Shown here: positions 56,867-64,000 of the stretch, piece after piece
How the letters are laid out: each line of letters begins with the position of its first letter
Numbering within the stretch: position 1 is the stretch's first letter
NCBI RefSeq assembly: GCF_021173675.1
Contig: NZ_JAIHON010000008.1
Span: forward strand, 124,001 to 188,000
Reading direction: 5' to 3'
DNA from: Streptomyces lincolnensis
Lineage (GTDB): Bacteria > Actinomycetota > Actinomycetes > Streptomycetales > Streptomycetaceae
DNA length: 64,000 nucleotides
The notes under the pieces: model-generated
What the model was told of the DNA's origin: nothing
Database searches by the model: none
Seen by the model: the letters and a program-made list of their open reading frames with translations, nothing else
Translations under genes and position numbers: made by a program

Positions 56867-57661
56867 ATGGCCGACCCCACCCCCGTCATCACCGACCTCT
56901 GTGCGGAGAGCGACGAACTCGACCTGCTCGTCGCCGAGTTGAGTGCCGAGCAGTGGGCGCTCGCGACCCCCGCCCCCGGCTGGACCGTCGCCCACCAGAT
57001 CGCTCACCTGGCCTGGACCGACCACTCCTCCCTGCTGGCCGTGACCGACCCGAAGGCCTTCGCGCGGGAGGTGGAGAAGGCGCTCGCCGCGCCCGGGGAC
57101 TTCGTGGACGAGGGGGCGGAGGAGGGGGCCGCGAAGCCGCCCGGCCGGCTGCTCGCCTACTGGCGTGCCGGACGGGAGGACCTCGCCGAGGCCCTGCGCG
57201 CCGCACCTTCCACCGCCCGTTTCCCCTGGTACGGCCCGCCCATGTCCACCGCCTCCATGGCGACCGCCCGTCTCATGGAGACCTGGGCCCACGGCCTGGA
57301 CGTGGCCGACGCGCTCGGTGTCACCCGCCCGCCAAGCGACCGCATCCGGCACATCGTCCGGCTCGGCGTCCGCACCCGCGACTTCTCCTTCGGCGTGCAC
57401 GGGACGACTCCGCCGTTCGAGGAGTTCCGCGTCGAACTCACCTCTCCCTCTGGAGAGGCGTGGGCATACGGCCCCGAAGACGCCTCCCAACGCGTCACCG
57501 GCCCCGCCCTCGACTTCTGCCTCCTGGTCACCCAGCGCGCCCACCGCGACGACCTCGCCCTCGACGCCACCGGCCCCGACGCCGACCGCTGGCTCGACAT
57601 CGCGCAGGCCTTCGCGGGCCCGCCCGGCTCCGGACGCCCGCCCAAGAAGGGCATCCGGTGA
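56867..57661 (+). CDS. TIGR03084 / mycothiol-dependent-isomerase-like protein
   Basis: A 264-residue DinB/maleylpyruvate-isomerase-fold protein. PAPGWTVAHQIAHLAWTDHSS and LMETWAHGLDVADALGV supply metal-binding His residues (H near 47 and 51, and H in WAHG). It matches actinobacterial TIGR03084, usually first gene of this acyl-CoA operon; function unproven. ATG 56867 has CATGCT 7 nt upstream. The stop overlaps the next GTG (GTGA). Confidence 0.82.
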   Translation: MADPTPVITDLCAESDELDLLVAELSAEQWALATPAPGWTVAHQIAHLAWTDHSSLLAVTDPKAFAREVEKALAAPGDFVDEGAEEGAAKPPGRLLAYWRAGREDLAEALRAAPSTARFPWYGPPMSTASMATARLMETWAHGLDVADALGVTRPPSDRIRHIVRLGVRTRDFSFGVHGTTPPFEEFRVELTSPSGEAWAYGPEDASQRVTGPALDFCLLVTQRAHRDDLALDATGPDADRWLDIAQAFAGPPGSGRPPKKGIR

Positions 57662-59385
57662 CCCTCCGCATCGGCAACGCCTCCGGCTTCTACGGCGACC
57701 GCTTCGACGCCATGCGCGAGATGCTCACCGGCGGCGAACTCGACGTCCTCACCGGCGACTACCTCGCCGAACTCACCATGCTGATCCTGGGCCGCGACCG
57801 TCTCAAGGACCCCGGCGCCGGATACGCCCGCACCTTCCTGCGCCAGGTGGAGGAGTGCCTCGGCCTCGCCCACGAGCGCGGCGTCAGGATCGTCACCAAC
57901 GCGGGTGGCCTCAACCCCGCCGGACTCGCCTCCCGCATAAGGGAGTTGGCGGACCGTCTCGGCCTTCCGGGGCTTCGCGTCGCCCACGTCGAGGGCGACG
58001 ACCTCACCACCCGCCACCCCGGCAACCTCGCCGCCCACGCCTACCTCGGCGGCTTCGGCATCGCGGCCTGCCTCCAAGAGGGCGCCGACATCGTCGTCAC
58101 GGGGCGGGTGACGGACGCGGCGCTGGTCACCGGGCCCGCCGCCGCCCACTTCGGCTGGGGCCCGGAGGACTACGACCGGCTCGCCGGGGCCGTCGTCGCC
58201 GGGCACGTCCTGGAATGCGGGGCGCAGGCCACCGGCGGCAACTACGCCCACTTCCAGGAGGGCGACGTACGCCGGCCCGGCTTCCCCCTCGCCGAGATCC
58301 ACGAGGACGGCACCTCCGTCATCACCAAGCACCCCGGCACCGGCGGCTTCGTCGACATCGGCACGGTGACCGCCCAGCTCCTCTACGAGACCGCCGGCGC
58401 CCGCTACCCCGGCCCCGACGTCACCGCCCGCCTCGACACGATCCGGCTCACCCAGGACGGGCCCGACCGGGTCCGGATCGACGGCGTACGCGGCGAGGCC
58501 CCGCCCCCGACCCTCAAGGTCGGCCTCAACCGCCTCGGCGGCTTCCGCAACGAGGTCACCTTCGTCCTGACGGGCCTCGACATCGAGGCGAAGGCCCGGC
58601 TGGTCCAAGAACAGATGGCCGATGCGATGGCCAAGTTCCGCCCCGCACAAGCGACTTGGGACCTCGTCCGCGCCGACCGCCCCGACGCCCCCACCGAGGA
58701 GACCGCCAGCGCCCTGCTCCGTCTCGTCGTACGGGACCCCGACCAGGAGGTCGTCGGACGCGCCCTCAGCGGAGCCGTCGTGGAACTGGCCCTCGCCAGC
58801 TACCCCGGCTTCCATGTGTTGGCCCCACCGGGGAAGGGCACGCCCTATGGGGTCTTCGAGGATGTGTACGTCCCCCACAGCGCCGTCGACCATGTGGCCG
58901 TCCTCCACGACGGACACCGGCTCCCTGTGCCCCCGGCCCACGACACCCTCGTACTCGAAGACGTGCCGCAGCCACCGCTGCCCAAGCCGCTGCCCAAGCC
59001 GCTCCCCGAGCCTCTGCCCGATCCGCCGCCCGAGCCGCTCCACGTCACCGAACCCACCCGCCGGGCCCCCCTCGGCCTCATCGCCGGAGCCCGCAGCGGT
59101 GACAAGGGCGGGAACGCCAACATCGGCGTCTGGGTCCGGACCGACGAGGCCTGGCGATGGCTGGCCCACACCCTCACCGTCGACCGCCTGCGCGAACTCC
59201 TCCCGGAGACGGCCGAGTTGCCGGTCACCCGGCATCCGCTGCCCAACCTGCGCGCCCTCAACTTCGTCGTCGAGGGCATCCTCGGCGAGGGCGTCGCCGC
59301 CCAGCACCGGTTCGACCCGCAGGCCAAGGCGCTGGGCGAATGGCTGCGCTCCCGCCACCTGGACATCCCGGAGGCCCTCCTGTGA
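57658..59385 (+). CDS. AtuA-like acyclic terpene utilisation protein (DUF1446)
   Basis: A 575-residue two-domain protein. The N-terminal DUF1446 domain (about 1-440; LRIGNASGFYGDRFDAMREMLTGGELDVLTGDYLAELTM, GADIVVTGRVTDAALVTGPAAAHFGW, CGAQATGGNYAHFQEGD) is followed by a Pro-rich linker (PPLPKPLPKPLPEPLPDPPPEP). The C-terminal AtuA-like domain (LGLIAGARSGDKGGNANIGVWVRTDEAW, about 465-570) ends it. The exact reaction is unknown; it accompanies acyl-CoA carboxylases. GTG 57658 overlaps the upstream stop and its own stop overlaps the next GTG, so translation is coupled. Confidence 0.88.
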   Translation: MTLRIGNASGFYGDRFDAMREMLTGGELDVLTGDYLAELTMLILGRDRLKDPGAGYARTFLRQVEECLGLAHERGVRIVTNAGGLNPAGLASRIRELADRLGLPGLRVAHVEGDDLTTRHPGNLAAHAYLGGFGIAACLQEGADIVVTGRVTDAALVTGPAAAHFGWGPEDYDRLAGAVVAGHVLECGAQATGGNYAHFQEGDVRRPGFPLAEIHEDGTSVITKHPGTGGFVDIGTVTAQLLYETAGARYPGPDVTARLDTIRLTQDGPDRVRIDGVRGEAPPPTLKVGLNRLGGFRNEVTFVLTGLDIEAKARLVQEQMADAMAKFRPAQATWDLVRADRPDAPTEETASALLRLVVRDPDQEVVGRALSGAVVELALASYPGFHVLAPPGKGTPYGVFEDVYVPHSAVDHVAVLHDGHRLPVPPAHDTLVLEDVPQPPLPKPLPKPLPEPLPDPPPEPLHVTEPTRRAPLGLIAGARSGDKGGNANIGVWVRTDEAWRWLAHTLTVDRLRELLPETAELPVTRHPLPNLRALNFVVEGILGEGVAAQHRFDPQAKALGEWLRSRHLDIPEALL

Positions 59386-60980
59386 CGGTCATCGCCAGCA
59401 CACTCGACACCACCGGCCCCGACCACCGGGCCAACCGCGAGGCCATGCTCGCCAAGCTGGACGACCTGGACGCCGAGCACGCGAAAGCCCTCGCGGGCGG
59501 CGGCGAGAAGTACATCGAACGGCACCGCAAGCGCGGCAAGCTCCTCGCCCGCGAGCGCATCGAACTGCTCCTCGACCCCGACACCCCCTTCCTGGAGCTG
59601 TCCCCGCTGGCCGCCTGGGGGAGCGACTACACCGTCGGCGCGTCCCTGGTCACCGGTATCGGAGTGGTCGAGGGCGTCGAGTGCCTGATCACCGCCAACG
59701 ACCCGACCGTGCGCGGCGGTGCCAGCAACCCCTGGTCCCTGAAGAAGGCCCTCCGCGCGAACGACATCGCGCTCGCCAACCGGCTCCCCTGCATCAGCCT
59801 GGTCGAGTCCGGCGGCGCCGACCTGCCCTCCCAGAAGGAGATCTTCATCCCCGGGGGCGCCATCTTCCGCGACCTCACCCGGCTCTCCGCCGCCGGCATC
59901 CCGACCGTCGCGGTCGTCTTCGGCAACTCCACGGCCGGCGGGGCCTACATCCCCGGCATGTCCGACCACGTGATCATGGTCAAGGAGCGCGCCAAGGTCT
60001 TCCTCGGCGGCCCGCCCCTGGTCAAGATGGCCACCGGCGAGGAGAGCGACGACGAGTCCCTCGGCGGCGCCGAGATGCACGCGCGCGTGTCGGGTCTCGC
60101 GGACTACATGGCCGTAGACGAGAAGGACGCCCTTCGACAGGCCCGCCGCGTCGTCGCCCGCCTCAACCACCGCAAGGCGTACGGCGATCCGGGCCCCGCC
60201 GAGCCGCCGAAGTACGACGCCGACGAACTCCTCGGCATCGTCCCCGGCGACCTGCGCACGCCCTTCGACCCGCGCGAGGTGATCGCGAGAATCGTCGACG
60301 CCTCGGACTTCGACGAGTTCAAGCCGCTGTACGGGGCGAGTCTGACGACAGGCTGGGCGACCCTCCACGGCTACCCCGTCGGCATCCTGGCCAACGCCCA
60401 AGGAGTCCTGTTCTCCGAGGAGTCCCAGAAGGCCGCCCAGTTCATCCAGCTCGCCAACCAGCGCGACGTCCCGCTCCTGTTCCTGCACAACACCACCGGC
60501 TACATGGTCGGCAAGGAGTACGAACAGGGCGGCATCATCAAGCACGGCGCGATGATGATCAACGCCGTCAGCAACAGCCGGGTGCCCCACCTCTCCGTCC
60601 TCATGGGCGCCTCCTACGGCGCCGGCCACTACGGCATGTGCGGCCGCGCCTACGACCCCCGCTTCCTCTTCGCCTGGCCCAGCGCCAAGTCCGCCGTCAT
60701 GGGCCCGCAGCAGCTCGCGGGCGTGCTGTCGATCGTCGCCCGCCAGTCGGCGGCGGCCAAGGGACAGCCGTACGACGAAGAGGGGGACGCGGCCCTGCGG
60801 GCCATGGTGGAGCAGCAGATCGAGTCCGAGTCGCTGCCGATGTTCCTGTCCGGACGGCTCTACGACGACGGCGTCATCGACCCGCGCGACACCCGAACCG
60901 TCCTCGGCCTGTGCCTGTCCGCCATCCACACCGCGCCCTACGAAGGCGCGCGCGGCGGCTTCGGCGTCTTCCGGATGTGA
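59382..60980 (+). CDS. Acyl-CoA carboxylase, carboxyltransferase (beta) subunit
   Basis: A 532-residue carboxyltransferase. The crotonase-fold halves show SLVESGGADLPSQKEIFIPGG and FGNSTAGGAYIPGMSDHVIMV (N half) and LLFLHNTTGYMVGKEYEQGGIIKHGAMMINAVS and MGASYGAGHYGMCGRAYDPRF (C half), matching the methylcrotonyl/geranyl-type beta subunits. It works with the biotin carboxylase next to it. GTG 59382 overlaps the AtuA stop. Substrate could be 3-methylcrotonyl-CoA or a related branched enoyl-CoA. Confidence 0.92.
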   Translation: MTVIASTLDTTGPDHRANREAMLAKLDDLDAEHAKALAGGGEKYIERHRKRGKLLARERIELLLDPDTPFLELSPLAAWGSDYTVGASLVTGIGVVEGVECLITANDPTVRGGASNPWSLKKALRANDIALANRLPCISLVESGGADLPSQKEIFIPGGAIFRDLTRLSAAGIPTVAVVFGNSTAGGAYIPGMSDHVIMVKERAKVFLGGPPLVKMATGEESDDESLGGAEMHARVSGLADYMAVDEKDALRQARRVVARLNHRKAYGDPGPAEPPKYDADELLGIVPGDLRTPFDPREVIARIVDASDFDEFKPLYGASLTTGWATLHGYPVGILANAQGVLFSEESQKAAQFIQLANQRDVPLLFLHNTTGYMVGKEYEQGGIIKHGAMMINAVSNSRVPHLSVLMGASYGAGHYGMCGRAYDPRFLFAWPSAKSAVMGPQQLAGVLSIVARQSAAAKGQPYDEEGDAALRAMVEQQIESESLPMFLSGRLYDDGVIDPRDTRTVLGLCLSAIHTAPYEGARGGFGVFRM

Positions 60981-60991
60981 GGGACCCTTCC

Positions 60992-62863
60992 GTGATCACT
61001 TCTCTGCTCGTCGCCAACCGGGGCGAGATCGCCTGCCGTATCTTCCGCACCTGCCGCGCGTCGGCGATCCGCACGGTCGCCGTGCACTCCGACGCCGACG
61101 AGAACGCCCTCCACACCCGCACCGCCGACGTGTCGGTACGACTGCCGGGCACCGCCCCCGCCGACACCTACCTCCGCGCCGACCTGATCGTGAAGGCCGC
61201 CCTCACCGCCGGCGCGGATGCCGTGCACCCCGGCTACGGCTTCCTCTCCGAGAACGCCGACTTCGCCCGCGCCGTCCTCGACGCCGGCCTGACCTGGATC
61301 GGCCCGCCCCCCGAGGCGATCGAGGCGATGGCGTCCAAGACCCGCGCCAAGGACCTGATGGCCGCCGCCGGAGTCCCCCTCCTCACCCCCCTCGACCCGG
61401 ACACGGTCACCGACTCCGACCTCCCGGTCCTGGTGAAGGCCGCCGCGGGCGGTGGCGGACGGGGAATGCGAGTGGTACGTCAACTCATCTCGCTGAAGGA
61501 GGAGTTGAGGGCCGCCTCGATCGAGGCGGAGAGCGCCTTCGGCGACGGCACGGTGTTCGTCGAGCCGTACGTCGAACACGGCCGCCACGTCGAGGTGCAG
61601 GTCCTCGCCGACACCCACGGCACCGTCTGGACCCTCGGCACCCGCGACTGCTCCCTCCAACGCCGCCACCAGAAGGTCGTAGAAGAGGCCCCCGCCCCCG
61701 GCCTGAGCACCGACACCGAACAGCGCCTGCGCTCGGCCGCCTCCACCGCGGCCCGCACGATCGGCTACGTCGGCGCCGGCACCGTCGAGTTCCTCGTCTC
61801 CGGCGACCGCGTCCACTTCCTGGAGATGAACACCCGCCTCCAGGTCGAGCACCCCGTCACGGAAGCCGTGTTCGGCCTCGACCTGGTCGCCCTCCAACTC
61901 GACATCGCCGACGGCACCGCCCTCGACGGCAACCCGCCGACCCCCTCCGGCCACGCCGTCGAGGTCCGCCTCTACGCCGAGGATCCCGCCCAGGACTGGG
62001 CCCCGCAGACCGGCACCCTGCACCGCCTCGCCGTCCCCGAGGGCGTCCGCCTGGACACCGGCTTCACCGACGGCGACGACATCGGCGTCCACTACGACCC
62101 CCTGCTCGCCAAACTCGTCGCCCACGCCCCCACCCGCGCCGCCGCCGTCCGCCGCCTCGCCGACGCCCTGGAACGCGCGACGATCCACGGCCCCACCACC
62201 AACCGCGATCTCCTCGTCCGCTCCCTGCGGCACGAGGAGTTCACCGACGCCCGCATGGACACCGGCTTCTACGCCCGCCACCTCCCGGACCTCACCACCC
62301 CCATCACCGACCCGTACGCCCCCCTCGCCGCCGCCCTCTCCGACGCCCACGGCCGCTCCCGCTTCGGCGGCGGCTGGCGCAACGTGCCGTCCCAGCCACA
62401 GGTGAAGCGATACGTCATGGCGGGCGAGGAGACCGAGGTCCGCTACCGCCACACCCGCCGGGGCCCGGAGGCGGACGGGGCGCGCGTCATACACGCCGAC
62501 GCGCGTCTCGTCGTACTCGAAGTGGACGGCCTACAACACCGCTTCGACATCACCCGCTACGACGACGACCTCCTCTACGTCAACAACACCCCCCTCAGGG
62601 CCGTGCCCCGCTTCCCCGACCCGACGACCCAGCTGGCCCCGGGCTCCCTGGTGGCTCCCATGCCGGGCACGGTGGCGAGGGTCGCGGAGGGCCTCTCGGT
62701 CGGCTCCGCCGTAGAAGCGGGCCAACCTCTCCTCTGGCTGGAGGCGATGAAGATGGAACACAAGATCACCGCTCCGGTCACAGGAACGCTGAGTGCCTTG
62801 GGTGTCGTACCCGGCCAACAGGTAACGGTCGGCTCGTTGCTAGCGGTGGTGGAGGCACCTTAG
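60992..62863 (+). CDS. Acyl-CoA carboxylase alpha subunit (biotin carboxylase + BCCP)
   Basis: A 623-residue enzyme. Biotin carboxylase domain (about 1-445): LLVANRGEIACRIFRTC, HPGYGFLSENADFA, KAAAGGGGRGMRVV (ATP grasp), FLEMNTRLQVEHPVTEAV. A central BT-like region links to the C-terminal BCCP (about 555-623) with biotin site EAMKMEHKI. GTG 60992 follows GAGGGA; an upstream GTG at 60977 is less likely. Its TAG is overlapped by an intergenic repeat. Pairs with the beta subunit 11 nt upstream. Confidence 0.92.
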   Translation: MITSLLVANRGEIACRIFRTCRASAIRTVAVHSDADENALHTRTADVSVRLPGTAPADTYLRADLIVKAALTAGADAVHPGYGFLSENADFARAVLDAGLTWIGPPPEAIEAMASKTRAKDLMAAAGVPLLTPLDPDTVTDSDLPVLVKAAAGGGGRGMRVVRQLISLKEELRAASIEAESAFGDGTVFVEPYVEHGRHVEVQVLADTHGTVWTLGTRDCSLQRRHQKVVEEAPAPGLSTDTEQRLRSAASTAARTIGYVGAGTVEFLVSGDRVHFLEMNTRLQVEHPVTEAVFGLDLVALQLDIADGTALDGNPPTPSGHAVEVRLYAEDPAQDWAPQTGTLHRLAVPEGVRLDTGFTDGDDIGVHYDPLLAKLVAHAPTRAAAVRRLADALERATIHGPTTNRDLLVRSLRHEEFTDARMDTGFYARHLPDLTTPITDPYAPLAAALSDAHGRSRFGGGWRNVPSQPQVKRYVMAGEETEVRYRHTRRGPEADGARVIHADARLVVLEVDGLQHRFDITRYDDDLLYVNNTPLRAVPRFPDPTTQLAPGSLVAPMPGTVARVAEGLSVGSAVEAGQPLLWLEAMKMEHKITAPVTGTLSALGVVPGQQVTVGSLLAVVEAP

Positions 62864-62894
62864 GGGCGCGGGGAACTGCGCGACCAGCCACGAC
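62862..62894. repeat. Streptomyces intergenic repeat, copy 3
   Basis: The 33-nt copy (AGGGGCGCGGGGAACTGCGC...) of the element seen twice at 28676-28810. It begins within the TAG stop codon of the biotin carboxylase gene and ends just before the ribosome site of the acyl-CoA dehydrogenase (GAAGGAG), so it lies in the middle of an operon and forms a possible hairpin there. Confidence 0.85.
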
Positions 62895-62905
62895 GAAGGA
62901 GCCAC

Positions 62906-64000
62906 ATGACCACGATCGAACCCGAAGAGCACAAGGCACTCCGCACCGCCGTAGCAACCCTCGGCAAAAACCACGGCCGCACCTACGACCGAGCAACCCT
63001 CTGGTCCGAGGCCGCCAAACTCGGCTACCTAGGCGTCAACCTTCCGGAGGAACACGGCGGAGGAGGCGGCGGAATCACCGAACTCTCCATAGTCCTGGAA
63101 GAGTTGGGAGCCGCAGGCTGCCCCCTACTGATGATGATCGTGTCGCCCGCCATCTGCGGCACAGTAATCACCCGCTTCGGCACAGACACCCAAAAACAAA
63201 CCTGGCTCCCCAGCCTCGCCGACGGCACCCGCACCATGGCCTTCGGCATCACCGAACCCGACGCCGGCTCCAACAGCCACCGCATCTCCACCACGGCCCG
63301 CCGCGACCAGGACACCGGGGACTGGATCCTCACCGGCCGCAAGGTCTTCGTCTCGGGCGTGGACATAGCCGACGCCACCCTCATAGTCGGCCGCACAGAA
63401 GACTCCCGCACAGGCCGCCTCAAGCCCTGCCTCTTCATCGTCCCCCGGGACGCCCCCGGCTTCGAGCGCCGCCAGATCGACATGGAACTCCACGCCGTGG
63501 AGAAGCAGTTCGAGCTGACCCTCGACGACGTACGGCTCCCCCCGGACGCGCTCGTCGGCGACGAGGACGCCGGCCTCCTCCAGCTCTTCGCCGGCCTCAA
63601 CCCCGAACGCATCATGACCGCCGCCTTCGCCATCGGCATGGGCCGCTACGCCCTCGCGCAGGCCGTCGCCTACGCCCGCGACCGCACCGTGTGGGACGCC
63701 CCCATCGGCGCCCACCAGGCCATCGCCCACCCCCTCGCCCAGGCGCACATCGACCTCGAACTCGCCCGCCTGATGATGCAGAAGGCCGCCCACCTGTACG
63801 ACGCGGGCGACGACGTGGGCGCGGGGGAGGCCGCCAACATGGCGAAGTACGCGGCGGGGGAGGCCTGCGTGAAGGCGGTCGACCAGGCCGTGCACACCCT
63901 CGGCGGGAACGGCCTGACCCGCGAGTTCGGCGTCGCCTCGCTGATCACGGCGTCGCGCGTCGCTCGTATCGCACCGGTGAGCCGGGAGATGATTCTCAAC
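62906..64000 (+). CDS. Acyl-CoA dehydrogenase (cut by window end)
   Basis: At least 365 residues, open at the right edge. The acyl-CoA dehydrogenase fold is clear: LGYLGVNLPEEHGGGGGGITELSIVLEELG, MAFGITEPDAGSNSHRISTTA (FAD/substrate loop), FVSGVDIADATLIVGRT, and the C-terminal MMQKAAHLYDAGDDVG and TLGGNGLTREFGVAS. It would oxidise a branched or unsaturated acyl-CoA for the carboxylase. ATG 62906 follows GAAGGAG. The first 400 nt use some less typical codons (CTA, ATA, CAA, AAA) than the rest. Confidence 0.9.
   Translation, partial: MTTIEPEEHKALRTAVATLGKNHGRTYDRATLWSEAAKLGYLGVNLPEEHGGGGGGITELSIVLEELGAAGCPLLMMIVSPAICGTVITRFGTDTQKQTWLPSLADGTRTMAFGITEPDAGSNSHRISTTARRDQDTGDWILTGRKVFVSGVDIADATLIVGRTEDSRTGRLKPCLFIVPRDAPGFERRQIDMELHAVEKQFELTLDDVRLPPDALVGDEDAGLLQLFAGLNPERIMTAAFAIGMGRYALAQAVAYARDRTVWDAPIGAHQAIAHPLAQAHIDLELARLMMQKAAHLYDAGDDVGAGEAANMAKYAAGEACVKAVDQAVHTLGGNGLTREFGVASLITASRVARIAPVSREMILN

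Noticed and set aside
58622..62863. Apparent 1413-residue fusion ending in the biotin carboxylase
   Set aside because: Its first 790 codons are out-of-frame readings of the AtuA-like and carboxyltransferase genes; the real start is GTG 60992 with a Shine-Dalgarno.

Overview
The window is chromosomal DNA from a streptomycete. It is very GC-rich, with extreme third-position bias, GTG and TTG starts, many leaderless-looking genes, Tat/Sec-rich secreted proteins, XRE/DUF397 regulators and a canonical CebR box. From memory, the left end resembles the S. coelicolor neighbourhood around the futalosine genes mqnD/mqnB. No rRNA, tRNA, CRISPR array, insertion sequence or prophage was recognised.

Layout. 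1-6.7 kb: core genes. These are a HAD hydrolase, a cold-shock protein with its own promoter and 5' hairpin, a leftward MFS - DUF2771 lipoprotein - mqnB - mqnD unit (menaquinone by the futalosine route), and DUF3027. 6.8-12.4 kb: a large AfsR/LuxR-like ATPase without an obvious DNA-binding domain, divergent from a Sacsin/Hsp90-like GHKL ATPase. 12.5-16.3 kb: two tandem paralogous small proteins and an array of three related secreted proteins; two of the three share a 38-bp upstream element. 16.3-25 kb: housekeeping and transport. This covers a P-type ATPase, DUF2530, an AzgA-type purine permease, a MarR-MFS pair, GNAT/ThpR sharing a 26-bp divergent promoter, and an aldo/keto reductase. 25-30 kb: accessory enzymes (double SnoaL protein, Uma2, ANT-like nucleotidyltransferase, SGNH hydrolase, secreted beta-propeller).

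29.9-35.3 kb is the most interesting block. A TetR repressor gene and a DrrAB-like ABC exporter carry matching GTACnnnGTAC operators. They are separated by a secreted three-domain protein: a CdtB-like nuclease fold with its catalytic residues intact, an SGNH hydrolase, and FG-GAP repeats. 35.4-38.9 kb: a CebR-controlled GH5-CBM2 cellulase, a decayed block with a TAP-type peptidase and a methyltransferase fragment, and an Rpn-family nuclease. 39-45 kb: serC, a FAD/Fe-S D-2-hydroxyacid dehydrogenase-like fusion, a phosphoesterase and an EamA exporter.

45.1-47.8 kb: a four-gene unit that looks like a WXG/type VII secretion substrate locus. 47.8-52.5 kb: a HEAT-like protein, a methyltransferase, a trypsin-like protease, and a divergent MerR-SDR pair with a textbook overlong-spacer MerR promoter. 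52.7-55.2 kb: a DUF397 / XRE / RsbW-like module plus a decayed second DUF397. 55.2-56.7 kb: a lipoprotein and an I36-type inhibitor behind a large palindrome. 56.8-64 kb: a tightly coupled acyl-CoA catabolic operon (TIGR03084, AtuA-like, carboxyltransferase, biotin carboxylase/BCCP, acyl-CoA dehydrogenase cut by the window end).

Recurring themes. A -10-like hexamer lies 6-7 nt before the start codon of about 13 genes, which suggests leaderless mRNAs. Short tandem repeats begin at or just after stop codons at three places.
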